Of a stretch of DNA of 64,000 nucleotides, positions 9,836-17,555 are shown piece after piece. This stretch comes from Poriferisodalis sp965204195 (GTDB lineage Bacteria > Actinomycetota > Acidimicrobiia > Acidimicrobiales > Poriferisodalaceae). A program made the position numbers and the translations under genes. Each line of letters opens with the position of its first letter. Position 1 is the first letter of the stretch. The stretch spans positions 1,054,001 through 1,118,000 of the forward strand of contig NZ_OZ241975.1 in the NCBI RefSeq assembly GCF_965204195.1. The letters are read 5' to 3'. The notes under the pieces are model-generated. The model made no database searches, was not told the origin of the DNA, and saw only the letters and a list, made by a program, of their open reading frames with translations.

Positions 9836-10731
9836 GCGCTCCGACCGCCGAGGCCGCGCACACGCTGCGCATCGAAGGACTGCACGCATCGGCGGGCGAC
9901 ACCGAGATCCTCCAGGGCGTGGATCTCGAAGTGTCCTCCGGGCGAGTTCACGCAGTCATGGGGCCCAACGGCTCGGGCAAGAGCACACTCGCGCACGTTG
10001 TCATGGGCCGCCCGGGCTACGAGGTGACCGCCGGGTCGGTCACCCTCGACGGCGTCGACGTGCTGAGCCTGGCGCCCTGGGAGCGGGCGCAGGCCGGGCT
10101 GTTCCTGGCCATGCAGCATCCGACCGAGGTGCCGGGCGTCTCGGCCGCCCAAGCACTGGCCGAGGCGCTTGCGCTGCGGGCTGGCGATGACGGCCCGAGC
10201 GATGACCAGCTTGAGCGCACCCGCAGCCTGCTCGAAGCCGAGGCGGCCGCTGTCGGGCTGACGGCCGAGCTGGTGGCGCGGCCGCTGAATGTCGACATGT
10301 CGGGCGGCGAGAAGAAGCGCAACGAGACAGTCCAGCTCGCCGTGCTGCAGCCCCGCATCGCCATCCTCGACGAGATCGACAGCGGCCTCGACATCGACGC
10401 GTTGCGCGCCTGCGCCAACCGCATCGAAGCGCTCACCGAAGCCGGCTTAGGCGTGCTGGCCATCACGCACTTCACCCGGGTGCTGGAGTATCTCCGGCCC
10501 GACGAGGTCCACGTGATCGTGGACGGCCGCATCGTGGACTCTGGCGGTCCCGAGCTTGCCGAGGCACTCGAAGCCGACGGCTACACGCCCTACCTGCCCG
10601 AAGAGCCCGATGCCGGCGTGGCAGTGTCCATCGGAGGGCTCGGCAGCCCTCTCTCCGGTGGGGTCGGATCGACCCCTGCCGACGATCCTTTCGCCGATCC
10701 TTGGGCAGACCCGCTCGACGAGTTGGGCTGA
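9832..10731 (+). CDS. sufC: Fe-S cluster assembly ATPase SufC (copy 1, with C-terminal tail)
   Basis: 299 aa. ABC-type ATPase that powers the SufBC2D scaffold. Walker A GPNGSGKST (about residue 44), signature region LNVDMSGGEKKRNE typical of SufC, Walker B IAILDEIDSGLDID, and the switch His in AITHFTR. The SufC core ends near residue 255; a further 40-45 residues, Gly/Ser/Pro/Asp-rich and acidic (PADDPFADPWADPLDELG at the end), form an unusual tail, since SufC is normally about 250 aa. A second complete SufC is encoded at 15896-16690 with sufS and sufU. Both copies keep all ATPase motifs, so neither looks degenerate. Confidence 0.94.
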   Translation: MSAPTAEAAHTLRIEGLHASAGDTEILQGVDLEVSSGRVHAVMGPNGSGKSTLAHVVMGRPGYEVTAGSVTLDGVDVLSLAPWERAQAGLFLAMQHPTEVPGVSAAQALAEALALRAGDDGPSDDQLERTRSLLEAEAAAVGLTAELVARPLNVDMSGGEKKRNETVQLAVLQPRIAILDEIDSGLDIDALRACANRIEALTEAGLGVLAITHFTRVLEYLRPDEVHVIVDGRIVDSGGPELAEALEADGYTPYLPEEPDAGVAVSIGGLGSPLSGGVGSTPADDPFADPWADPLDELG

Positions 10732-10844
10732 GCGCGGCTGAGTATCGCTTGGCGTCTGCCCTCGACGACCGCGCATATTGATCTTTCGATGTACGCGCCG
10801 GTTGGTGTTGACTGGGCAAGGGGAAACCTGGGGAGGGCCATCCG

Positions 10845-11141
10845 ATGGCACGAGAGCTGTTGACGCAGGACGAACTGAGCGAACTCGCCGCCGAACTCGG
10901 AGCCTGGGAGGTGTCGGGCAGCGAGCTGCAACGCACCTTCCGCTTCGGAAACTTCGTGGAGGCGTTCGGCTTCATGGCCGCCGCCGCCTTGGTGGCCGAG
11001 AAGATGGACCACCACCCCAACTGGTCGAACGTATACAGCACCGTGGACGTCGCGCTGAACACGCATGACCGCGGCGGCGTGACCGAGCTGGATGCCGCCC
11101 TGGCTCGTGCAATGGACGGCCTAGCGGGCGCCGCGGGCTGA
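10845..11141 (+). CDS. 4a-hydroxytetrahydrobiopterin dehydratase (pterin-4a-carbinolamine dehydratase)
   Basis: 98 aa, the full length of the family. It dehydrates 4a-hydroxytetrahydropterin to quinonoid dihydropterin; in bacteria without phenylalanine hydroxylase the family is often linked to molybdopterin or other pterin metabolism. The signature EKMDHHPNW (E-K-x2-HHP) is present, together with LSELAAELGAWEVSG and the C-terminal GGVTELDAALARAMD. Start ATG at 10845 is preceded by GGGGAGGG. It stands 114 bp after sufC and 10 bp before a Nudix gene. Confidence 0.9.
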   Translation: MARELLTQDELSELAAELGAWEVSGSELQRTFRFGNFVEAFGFMAAAALVAEKMDHHPNWSNVYSTVDVALNTHDRGGVTELDAALARAMDGLAGAAG

Positions 11142-11151
11142 CCGCCTCCCG

Positions 11152-11706
11152 ATGCGACTGCCACGCCTGAAGCGGCGCGCCAAGCCGGAGCGCCCCGAGC
11201 GTGCTGCGCCCGCGCCCGTCGTGGAGGGCACGGTCGAGTCGAAACCGGGCGTGCGCCGGATGCTGCACCAGCTCTTCGAGTTCTGGGTGCGGCTGCGACC
11301 TGCGAGAGTCACGCTCGGCGTGCGCGGTCTGGTCGTGGACCACAAGGGCCGCGTCTGCTTGGTGCGGCACACCTACCGGGACGGCTGGTTCCTGCCCGGC
11401 GGCGGCGTCAAGACCCGCGAGGCACTGGTGGAGGCGGTGGCGCGGGAGCTGCGCGAGGAAACCGGTGTCGTGGTCGCCGAAACGCCCCAGAACGTGCTCG
11501 GCGTGTACTCCTCACGCCACGGCAACCGCAGCGACCACATCGTCGTATTCGTGGTGACCGACTGGCGTGTCGAGGAGTCAGTCTCGCCCGAGATCGCCGA
11601 GGTGGCCTTCTTCCCCCCAGGCGAACTGCCACCCGGCACCACACCAGGCACCTCACGCCGCATCTCCGAATGGATGACCGGAGTCCCCCCCGGCCACCGC
11701 TGGTAA
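11152..11706 (+). CDS. Nudix hydrolase
   Basis: 184 aa. A full Nudix box is present (GGGVKTREALVEAV followed by ARELREETGVVV; G-x5-E-x7-REL-x-EE-x-G), preceded by a core strand VRGLVVDHKGRVCLVRHTYRDGW. The first 50 residues are basic and Pro-rich and then helical, an extension before the Nudix fold. Nudix enzymes hydrolyse nucleoside diphosphates linked to another moiety; the substrate here cannot be told, although the RHTYRDGWFLPGGG context is common in broad NUDIX/MutT-like pyrophosphatases. Close to the preceding dehydratase (10 bp), so probably co-transcribed. Confidence 0.88.
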   Translation: MRLPRLKRRAKPERPERAAPAPVVEGTVESKPGVRRMLHQLFEFWVRLRPARVTLGVRGLVVDHKGRVCLVRHTYRDGWFLPGGGVKTREALVEAVARELREETGVVVAETPQNVLGVYSSRHGNRSDHIVVFVVTDWRVEESVSPEIAEVAFFPPGELPPGTTPGTSRRISEWMTGVPPGHRW

Positions 11707-11748
11707 TTGGCTGGAGAGTTGCCTGCCGCAGCAGTCATACTCACTGGC

Positions 11749-12039
11749 ATGACTCGCAAGGTGGGGCCGAAGGGCCAGGTGGTAATCCCGAAAGAGATGC
11801 GCGACCAACTCGGCATCAATCCCGGCGATCGCGTGAGCTTCTGGTGCGATGGCGATTCGGTCAGCATCCGGCGCGCCGGTGACGCCCGCTCCTTGATCGG
11901 CTGCTTGGCGGGCGAGCCCAGCCTGACCGATGCCTCGATGGCAGAACGGCGATTTGATCGTGAGCTCGAGGAAACCCGATTTGCCAGACACGAGGCGTCG
12001 CTGCAAAAACTTGGTAATGCAGTGCTCTTCACCAAGTAA
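11749..12039 (+). CDS. AbrB/SpoVT-family DNA-binding protein (solo antitoxin-like)
   Basis: 96 aa from ATG 11749; CATACT lies 7 nt upstream and suggests a leaderless promoter, while the TTG at 11707 has no such support. The N-terminal 45 residues are a swapped-hairpin AbrB domain: KVGPKGQVVIPKEMRDQLGI then GDRVSFWCDGDSVSI. The C-terminal half is helical and charged (FDRELEETRFARH), typical of the toxin-binding tail of MazE/VapB-like antitoxins. No toxin is fused or directly overlapping; the next gene is a second AbrB protein. It may regulate the downstream pair or be a remnant of a duplicated antitoxin gene. Confidence 0.8.
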   Translation: MTRKVGPKGQVVIPKEMRDQLGINPGDRVSFWCDGDSVSIRRAGDARSLIGCLAGEPSLTDASMAERRFDRELEETRFARHEASLQKLGNAVLFTK

Positions 12040-12042
12040 AAT
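12037..12042 (+). promoter_or_regulatory. Putative -10 box (TAAAAT) for second AbrB gene
   Basis: TAAAAT overlaps the stop codon of the upstream AbrB gene and ends 6 nt before ATG 12049. It is a strong -10 match for high-GC DNA and would give a leaderless message for the antitoxin/toxin pair. Confidence 0.45.
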
Positions 12043-12048
12043 ACCGCC

Positions 12049-12288
12049 ATGAGCGCCGTGCAGCAGTACAAGGTGTCGTCGTCGGGGCAGATGTCGCTGC
12101 CCGCTGGGGTGCGTCACCGCTGGCAACTGGACGATGGCGGTCAGGTCGACGTCTTGGATCTGGGGTTCTGTGTGCTGACAGTGCCTGCAGGTCAGGCCCG
12201 GCGGCTCCTCGGTGATCTGCTGAGTCACGAGCAGCACGCGGAGTTCGTCCGTTCCCTTGACGACGATCCTGATCTCGCCACCACATGA
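12049..12288 (+). CDS. AbrB-family antitoxin-like protein
   Basis: 79 aa. N-terminal AbrB-type swapped-hairpin domain (KVSSSGQMSLPAGVRHRW, then VDVLDLGFCVLTVP), followed by a short helical tail. Its last codons overlap the start of the PIN-like gene (ATGA), the usual arrangement for antitoxin followed by toxin. It would bind its own promoter and neutralise the toxin; this is inferred from family and context. Confidence 0.75.
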   Translation: MSAVQQYKVSSSGQMSLPAGVRHRWQLDDGGQVDVLDLGFCVLTVPAGQARRLLGDLLSHEQHAEFVRSLDDDPDLATT

Positions 12289-12734
12289 GCCGAGTCATTC
12301 TGGACGATCATCTCCTACGCGACCTGCTCGCAGACGAGGCAGATTCGGCGCTCAGCTGGACGCTCGCCGACAACTCGCCGGCTACCACCAATCTCTATCT
12401 GGTGCGACTGTGTCGTTCGGTTGTCCGATCAAGCGGTGGGGCGCTCACGGGTGCATGGCCGCGGGCTGCCCAACGCGCTCTCGGCGATCGCCTTGTCATC
12501 CTTGATGAGGATGTCCAGATTGTGCCGATGCGATCGATCGCCTTTCGCATGGCCGAATTGGCTGCGACATTCGGGCTCTCCAGCCTCGGCGCGGAAGCTG
12601 TGGCGGCGGCAGAATTCCTCGCCGCGCCGCTTTGCGTGTGGTCCGGCGATCACGGGCCGCGTATCGGCGCTGCGATGGCCGGCATCGGCGCGGACTATCG
12701 ATTGCTCGACAAGCCGGCGCCGGAACGCGGATAG
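12285..12734 (+). CDS. PIN-domain-like putative toxin
   Basis: 149 aa. The profile is that of a VapC-type PIN ribonuclease: an N-terminal strand with acidic residues (RVILDDHLLRDLLA), a central TTNLYLVRLCRS helix, and a C-terminal region (LGAEAVAAAEFLAAPLCVWSGDHG) in which an acidic residue precedes the last strand and Asp follows it. PIN toxins cleave RNA with Mg2+ bound by three or four acidic residues; not all positions can be assigned confidently, so the fold call is moderate. It overlaps the AbrB antitoxin gene by 4 bp, which supports a type II toxin-antitoxin pair. The partner here is AbrB-type rather than the RHH antitoxins often seen with VapC. Confidence 0.65.
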   Translation: MSRVILDDHLLRDLLADEADSALSWTLADNSPATTNLYLVRLCRSVVRSSGGALTGAWPRAAQRALGDRLVILDEDVQIVPMRSIAFRMAELAATFGLSSLGAEAVAAAEFLAAPLCVWSGDHGPRIGAAMAGIGADYRLLDKPAPERG

Positions 12735-12776
12735 TCCAAGCTGACAGGTGCTCGGATCGGCCAATTGCGCCTTCGG

Positions 12777-13973
12777 CTAGAGGCGGGGGGTGCGCGGGGG
12801 GTGGCCCATGAGGATGCGGCCGTAGGCCTCTAGGGCCGGGTCGAGCGCGGTGATGGCGTGCATGTTGATGGCCTGCAGGTCGGCTTGGAGGCGGCCGATC
12901 CGGTTGGAGTCGCGCACGCCACGGCCTCCGGTGGCGAGGTAGAGCGTCCGGACGGCTTCGAGGCAGCGGCGGACGGCGTATGCGCAGTCGAGCCGGACCC
13001 TCGCCCGCAGCGGCAGCTCCAGGGCCTCATCTTTGAGCGCAGCGTCGATGAGCAGCTCTGCAATGCGGCGCATCAGCAGCTCGCCCTGGTCGACGAGCGC
13101 GTGGGCTTCGGCGAACTGGCGATGTGTGAGCGGCCAGTCGGTCTGCAGCACGTCGACGTGGCTGATGACCTTGCCATCGACCTCCTCGGCGAATGCGGAC
13201 AGTGACGCGCGGGCTGCGCCCAGCGCAGGCGGCACCAGCGCATAGGCCAAGGTCGGCATAAGCGAGCTGCGCTGGATCCAGCCGACGTTGCGGGCCATGC
13301 CAGGCGTCTGGCCTGACGCCAGCACGTCACCGCGGATGAACCGGTGCTCGGGTACAAATGCGTCCTTCACCACGAGGCTGCTGCTGCCGGTGGCCCGCAG
13401 CCCGTTGGCGTGCCAGTCGTCGAGCGCTGAGACATCCTCGGCCGGCAGCACGAACATGCCCGAGACCTGCCCGTCGCCGTCGGGGGATGGGAAGTGGCCT
13501 CCCAGGATGACCCAGCCGGCGTGATCGATGCCCGAGCCGAACGGCCAGAAGCCGCTCAGCATCCAGCCGCCGTCGACGGGGGTGGCGTCGCCCCGGTCGA
13601 CCAGCACACCGGCCACGTAGATGTCGGGCCCGTTGCCGTAGATCTCTTCCTGGCACTCATCGGGCCAGTGGCCCACCAGCCAGGCGTGCGCGTTGCCGAC
13701 GCATGAGTGCCACGCGGTTGAAGGGCAGCCTTCGGCCAGCGCCGCGTTCACTTCGAGGTAGGTGATCCAGTCGAGCTCTTGGCCGCCGTTGGCGCTCGGC
13801 TGGCCGATCGTCAGCAGCTCGGCGCCGCGCAACTCTTCGATGACATCGGGTTCGACACGGCGAGCCCACGGGTCGGCCGCCGCGCGCGCAGCCAGTTTCG
13901 GGGCGAGCTGGCGCGCCCGCTCGACGAGTTCGGCACGTCGGCCAGCCTCCTCAGCCACGGCAGACCACTGCAA
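12777..13973 (-). CDS. Acyl-CoA dehydrogenase-fold flavin-dependent monooxygenase (HsaA-like)
   Basis: 398 aa if the TTG at 13973 is the start; a GTG 15 nt further in is an alternative. The fold is acyl-CoA dehydrogenase type 2 (HsaA, HpaB-oxygenase and DszC group): N-terminal helical domain ending in LEVNAALAEGCPSTAWHSC, middle beta domain with PVDGGWMLSGFWPFGSGIDHAGWVILGG, and the C-terminal four-helix domain with RLDCAYAVRRCLEAVRTLYLATGGRGV. WPFGSG and TGGRGV are typical of reduced-flavin monooxygenases of phenols and steroid rings rather than true acyl-CoA dehydrogenases. No flavin reductase partner is adjacent, and the substrate is unknown. Confidence 0.78.
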   Translation of the reverse strand: MQWSAVAEEAGRRAELVERARQLAPKLAARAAADPWARRVEPDVIEELRGAELLTIGQPSANGGQELDWITYLEVNAALAEGCPSTAWHSCVGNAHAWLVGHWPDECQEEIYGNGPDIYVAGVLVDRGDATPVDGGWMLSGFWPFGSGIDHAGWVILGGHFPSPDGDGQVSGMFVLPAEDVSALDDWHANGLRATGSSSLVVKDAFVPEHRFIRGDVLASGQTPGMARNVGWIQRSSLMPTLAYALVPPALGAARASLSAFAEEVDGKVISHVDVLQTDWPLTHRQFAEAHALVDQGELLMRRIAELLIDAALKDEALELPLRARVRLDCAYAVRRCLEAVRTLYLATGGRGVRDSNRIGRLQADLQAINMHAITALDPALEAYGRILMGHPPRTPRL

Positions 13974-14120
13974 CAGAGGTTGTTCGGCTGCCTGATCGAG
14001 CCATAGGCCATGCCTTCCCTCGCGACCGGATTCGATATTCGTATCGGCCTAGCAAGTGTTGCCGATCAGATCGAGCCGATGCAGCGCAGCAGTCAGCGGA
14101 TCAGCCGCAGCTTCCCGATG

Positions 14121-14621
14121 TCAACTTGCTTCGACCGTCTCGTCGAGGCCGGTGGCGAGCGCGTTCCAGCCGAGGGTGGCGCACTTGATGCGCACGGGGA
14201 ACTTCACCACGCCCCGCAAGGCCTCCAGATCGCCTAGCCGCAGAGCGCCGTCGGTCGAGCCGTCTGACTCACCGGCTCCGTCGAGCGCTTCGCTGCCGTC
14301 GCCGCCGATCGATTCCTCGTGGATCGACATCATGGCCTTGAAGGACCGCGTCAGATCGCGGATCTCATCGATGGTCTTGCCGATCACCGCAGCGGACATC
14401 ATCGACGCGGACGCTTGGCTGATCGAGCAGCCGTACCCGCCGACACGCAGGTCGGTCACCACGTCGCCGTCCATCTCGAAGGTCAGCACCACCTCGTCCC
14501 CGCACAGCGGGTTGAAGCCCTCGCTGCGGCGTGCCGGCGGGCATTCCAGCTCGCCGCGATTGCGCGGGTTCCGGTAATGGTCGAGGATGATCTCCCGGTA
14601 CAGATCTTCGAGCCCAGCCAT
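14121..14621 (-). CDS. sufU: Fe-S assembly sulfurtransferase/scaffold SufU
   Basis: 166 aa. SufU of Gram-positives accepts sulfur from SufS through a zinc-bound site. The three metal-ligand cysteines are all visible: FNPLCGDE, GGYGCSISQASASMMS and RIKCATLGWNAL, with the SufU-specific insertion between the second and third Cys (here acidic and Gly/Ser-rich). N-terminal LYREIILDHYRNPRNRG is characteristic. The gene follows sufS by 30 bp on the same strand and completes a sufC2-sufS-sufU operon. Confidence 0.94.
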   Translation of the reverse strand: MAGLEDLYREIILDHYRNPRNRGELECPPARRSEGFNPLCGDEVVLTFEMDGDVVTDLRVGGYGCSISQASASMMSAAVIGKTIDEIRDLTRSFKAMMSIHEESIGGDGSEALDGAGESDGSTDGALRLGDLEALRGVVKFPVRIKCATLGWNALATGLDETVEAS

Positions 14622-14651
14622 TGGATCCTGTCTCGCCCCGGTCCGTTGCCT

Positions 14652-15899
14652 CTAGTGGCCGAACAGCGCGCCGACTTCGTCGAGCGCCTCTGCCAGCGAA
14701 TCTACGTCGGAAGTGTCGTTGTACACGTACAGCGAGGCCCGCGTCGTGGCGGAGACGCCGAGGCATCGCATGAGCGGTTTGGCGCAGTGGTGGCCGGCTC
14801 GCACGCACACGCCGCTCTGGTCGAGCACTTGGGAGATGTCGTGGGGGTGCACGTCGCGGTACACGAACGACAGCACGCCGCCGCGCTGCGCCGGCTCCGA
14901 AGGCCCGTGCACGGTGATGTCGTCGCCGTGGCGGTCGGTCAGCGTCCGAAGCGCGTACCCCGTGAGGCTCACCTCGTGGGCTCGTACCGCATCCATGCCC
15001 AGCCCCTCCAGGTATCTCACCGCTGCACCGAGGCCCACGATCTCGGCAATGGGCGGGGTGCCCGCCTCGAATTTGTGCGGCACCGTGTTGGGCCGGAAGC
15101 CTTCCTTGGTGACGTCGAGGATCATCTCGCCGCCGCCGAGGAACGGGGGCATGGCGTCGAGCAGCTCCATGCGAGCCCACAGCACGCCCACACCGGTCGG
15201 GCCGCACATCTTGTGCCCGGTGAACACCATGAAGTCGGCGCCCAGTTCCCCCACATCGGTGGGCAGGTGCGGCACGTACTGGCTGGCGTCCACGCTGAGC
15301 AGCGCACCGGCGTCGTGAGCGGCGGCGGCAAGGCGAGGGATCGGGTTGAGCGTGCCGAGCACGTTGCTCATGGCGGTGACCGACAGCAGCTTCGCCCCAT
15401 CAAGCAGGCGGTCGAGGTCGGTGAGGTCCAAGCAGCCATCGTGAGTGATAGGGATCCAGCGGATCTCAAAGCCCCGCTCGGCGGCCAGGATGTGCCATGG
15501 CACGATGTTGGCGTGGTGCTCCATCTCGGTGAGCACGATCGCGTCGGCCGGACCGAGGTTCGAACCGCCCCACGAGCGGGCCACCAGGTTCATGGCCTCG
15601 GTGGCGTTCTTGGTGAACACGATCTCGTCCGCGCTGGCGGCCGAGATGAATCGGGCGACGTCTGCCCGAGCCTGCTCCATCTGCTCGGTCGCGGCGGCGG
15701 CGATCTCGTACGCACCGCGATGAACGTTGGCGTTGACCGTGCGGTAGTAGTCGTCCATGGCGTCGAGCACCGCCACCGGCTTCTGCGACGACGCCGCGGA
15801 GTCCAAATAGACGATCGGACGGCCGTGGACGCTGCGCTCAAGCAGCGGGAACTGCGCCTTGACTGCCCCGTCGATGTCGGGGCCGGCCCCGGCGCTCAC
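14652..15899 (-). CDS. sufS: Cysteine desulfurase SufS
   Basis: 415 aa, standard group II cysteine desulfurase. It is a PLP enzyme that converts cysteine to alanine and hands a persulfide to SufU. Seen: VYLDSAASSQKPVAV and NANVHRGAYEIAA near the N-terminus, IVFTKNATEAMNLVA, the PLP-Lys region MVFTGHKMCGPTGVGVLW, and the catalytic Cys in RAGHHCAKPLM with the group II RxGHHCA motif, followed by ASLYVYNDTSDVD. Its start overlaps the stop of the upstream sufC copy by 4 bp. Confidence 0.95.
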   Translation of the reverse strand: MSAGAGPDIDGAVKAQFPLLERSVHGRPIVYLDSAASSQKPVAVLDAMDDYYRTVNANVHRGAYEIAAAATEQMEQARADVARFISAASADEIVFTKNATEAMNLVARSWGGSNLGPADAIVLTEMEHHANIVPWHILAAERGFEIRWIPITHDGCLDLTDLDRLLDGAKLLSVTAMSNVLGTLNPIPRLAAAAHDAGALLSVDASQYVPHLPTDVGELGADFMVFTGHKMCGPTGVGVLWARMELLDAMPPFLGGGEMILDVTKEGFRPNTVPHKFEAGTPPIAEIVGLGAAVRYLEGLGMDAVRAHEVSLTGYALRTLTDRHGDDITVHGPSEPAQRGGVLSFVYRDVHPHDISQVLDQSGVCVRAGHHCAKPLMRCLGVSATTRASLYVYNDTSDVDSLAEALDEVGALFGH

Positions 15900-16690
15900 G
15901 CCGCAGCCTTCTGCTCGAAGGGCTCGTAGCCGTCGCGTTCCAGCTCGGCGGCGAGCTCGGGGCCGCCCGAGGCCACGATCTGCCCGTCTACCAGCACGTG
16001 GACGTAGTCGGGCTCGATCTCGCCCAGCAGGCGCTCGTAGTGGGTGATGAGCACGACACCCATGTGCGGCCGCTCGGCACGGACCTGCTGCAGACCGGTG
16101 GCCACCACCCGCAGCGCGTCGATGTCGAGGCCCGAATCGGTCTCGTCGAGGACGGCCACGTCGGGTTCGAGCAGGGCGAGCTGCAGGATCTCGTTGCGCT
16201 TGCGCTCGCCGCCGCTGAAGCCCTCGTTGAGGTACCGGTCCATGAACGACTCATCCATGCCCAGCCGCGACATCCACTCGCCCATGGCGACGTAGATCTC
16301 GATGGCCGACACGTCTTCGCCGCGCCGTGCCGAGACCGCTTGGCGCAGGAAGTTGCGCACCGATACGCCCGGGATGTGCTGCGGGTACTGGAACGCCAGG
16401 AACAGTCCGGCTTTCGAGCGGGCGTCGGGATCCCACTCGGCCACGTCGTCGCCGCGGTAGCGGATCTCCCCGCCGGTCACCTCGTACTCCGGCGAGCCCA
16501 GGATCGTGGTGGCCAGTGTCGACTTGCCCGACCCGTTGGGGCCCATGATGGCGTGGCACTCGCCCGCGTTGACCACCAGATCCACGCCGCGCAGGATCTG
16601 CGGGCCGTCGACGGCCCGCACCCCCAAGTCGTCGATCTCGAAGAGCGGTGTACCGGATGCGGCGTCCGGCCCTGTGTTGGCCACTGCCAT
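15896..16690 (-). CDS. sufC: Fe-S cluster assembly ATPase SufC (copy 2)
   Basis: 264 aa from ATG 16690, selected because TACACT stands 7 nt upstream and because the frame further upstream is not conserved. Walker A GPNGSGKST, SufC-type signature EGFSGGERKRNEILQ, Walker B VAVLDETDSGLD and switch LITHYER are all intact. No C-terminal tail, unlike the copy at 9832-10731. First gene of the minus-strand sufC-sufS-sufU operon. The two SufC copies differ clearly in sequence, so the second is not a recent duplicate. Confidence 0.94.
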   Translation of the reverse strand: MAVANTGPDAASGTPLFEIDDLGVRAVDGPQILRGVDLVVNAGECHAIMGPNGSGKSTLATTILGSPEYEVTGGEIRYRGDDVAEWDPDARSKAGLFLAFQYPQHIPGVSVRNFLRQAVSARRGEDVSAIEIYVAMGEWMSRLGMDESFMDRYLNEGFSGGERKRNEILQLALLEPDVAVLDETDSGLDIDALRVVATGLQQVRAERPHMGVVLITHYERLLGEIEPDYVHVLVDGQIVASGGPELAAELERDGYEPFEQKAAA

Positions 16691-16697
16691 CAACCGC

Positions 16698-16703
16698 AGT
16701 GTA
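16698..16703 (-). promoter_or_regulatory. Putative -10 box (TACACT) for sufC2-sufS-sufU
   Basis: On the minus strand TACACT ends 7 nt before the ATG at 16690, without a ribosome-binding site between, matching the leaderless pattern seen at sufB and sufD. Confidence 0.4.
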
Positions 16704-16798
16704 TGGCTGGCCCCAAATGCCCCAACCGACGTTGCCGCGTGCTTCGGCCAAACTCCCCCTAGACACAACCGACCGTGGGGAGGGCTACCATCGTGTGC

Positions 16799-17134
16799 AT
16801 GTCGGAGGTACGAACGGGAGCGGAGCGATACTTCGCCTCGCGGCATAAGAATGCCGAGTACCACGCCGCGTATCTGCAGGCCAAGGCCGAGATCGATTCC
16901 GTCGATGCAGTTGTCCGCGAGGTGCAAAAGCGACAGCAGGCGCTGGGACTCGATCTCGATGATCTCGCTGCCCGCGCCAGTGTCCCTCGTCGAGAACTTC
17001 GTCGGCTCATGTCGCCGCAGCGGCGGGCGGCGCGTTTCAAGACAGTGACGGCTGTAGCTGCGGCATTGGGCCTTACCGTTCGCCTTGAGCTGCTCGACAG
17101 CGCAACGGAGCCGCTCGCGGCCGCGGCTAACTGA
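16799..17134 (+). CDS. HigA-like XRE-family antitoxin
   Basis: 111 aa from ATG 16799 (GTG 16793 is also possible and sits better after the GGGGAGGG at 16777-16784). The C-terminal 60 residues form an XRE-type helix-turn-helix: LGLDLDDLAARASVPRRELRRLM, then FKTVTAVAAALGLTVRLEL, the tail typical of antitoxins paired with HigB/RelE toxins of the Gp49-like type. The N-terminal 50 residues are helical and charged. The gene is convergent with the HigB-like gene and overlaps it by 8 bp at the 3' ends, instead of lying in one operon with it. Antitoxin role is inferred from the fold and that neighbour. Confidence 0.75.
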   Translation: MSEVRTGAERYFASRHKNAEYHAAYLQAKAEIDSVDAVVREVQKRQQALGLDLDDLAARASVPRRELRRLMSPQRRAARFKTVTAVAAALGLTVRLELLDSATEPLAAAAN

Positions 17135-17546
17135 GAGTTCGGCGAGTCTCTAGGAATTCCTGACGGTAGCTGGCCAGTCGTCGATACTCCCGCGCGGCCG
17201 CTGAGGTGCGAAGACGCTTCGAGAATCCGCCTAGGCACACGATGGACGGGTCTTCTTGGTCGTCTCCCGGACGGTCCAGCAGGCAGATGAGGCGATGATT
17301 CAGATTGCCATCACGGACCCGCACTTCGTAGCAACCCGACATCTCGTCATGCATCGCCTGCCACTTGCCACCTCCGCTGAAACTTGGCGGTGGCGCCTCG
17401 GCGACAGCTACCAAGACAGCTTCGATTTTGGCAGCTGCGCGCTCTGTCAGTTCATCGAGGAAGTCGCGCGCGGGCACACCACCTGGCAGGCCAGCGCAAC
17501 TCTCGCGCTGGAAGAAGCGGATGGACCAGGCCTTCGGTGTCGGCAC
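17127..17546 (-). CDS. HigB/RelE-family toxin-like protein (Gp49-like)
   Basis: 139 aa from GTG 17546; a stop codon lies five codons upstream in frame, so the start cannot be far away. Family features: ARDFLDELTERAAAKIEAVL near the N-terminus, a central KWQAMHDEMSGCYEVRVR strand region, LNHRLICLLDR, and the C-terminal SIVCLGGFSKRLRTSAAAREYRRLASYRQ, which is the GF-KK-x-TP-x-x-E-I-x-x-A type ending of Gp49-like toxins. Such toxins cut ribosome-bound mRNA. It starts 9 bp after the stop of the upstream regulator-like gene, so those two are co-transcribed, while its probable antitoxin is on the other strand. Confidence 0.75.
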   Translation of the reverse strand: MPTPKAWSIRFFQRESCAGLPGGVPARDFLDELTERAAAKIEAVLVAVAEAPPPSFSGGGKWQAMHDEMSGCYEVRVRDGNLNHRLICLLDRPGDDQEDPSIVCLGGFSKRLRTSAAAREYRRLASYRQEFLETRRTLS

Positions 17547-17555
17547 GAGAGTGAC

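Noticed and set aside
13974..14120. Terminator or small gene between the flavin monooxygenase-like gene and sufU
   Set aside because: No convincing hairpin or frame was found in the 147 bp.
14319..15929. 536-codon plus-strand frame opposite sufU and sufS
   Set aside because: Antisense of clearly identified SufU and SufS; composition is that of a high-GC shadow frame.
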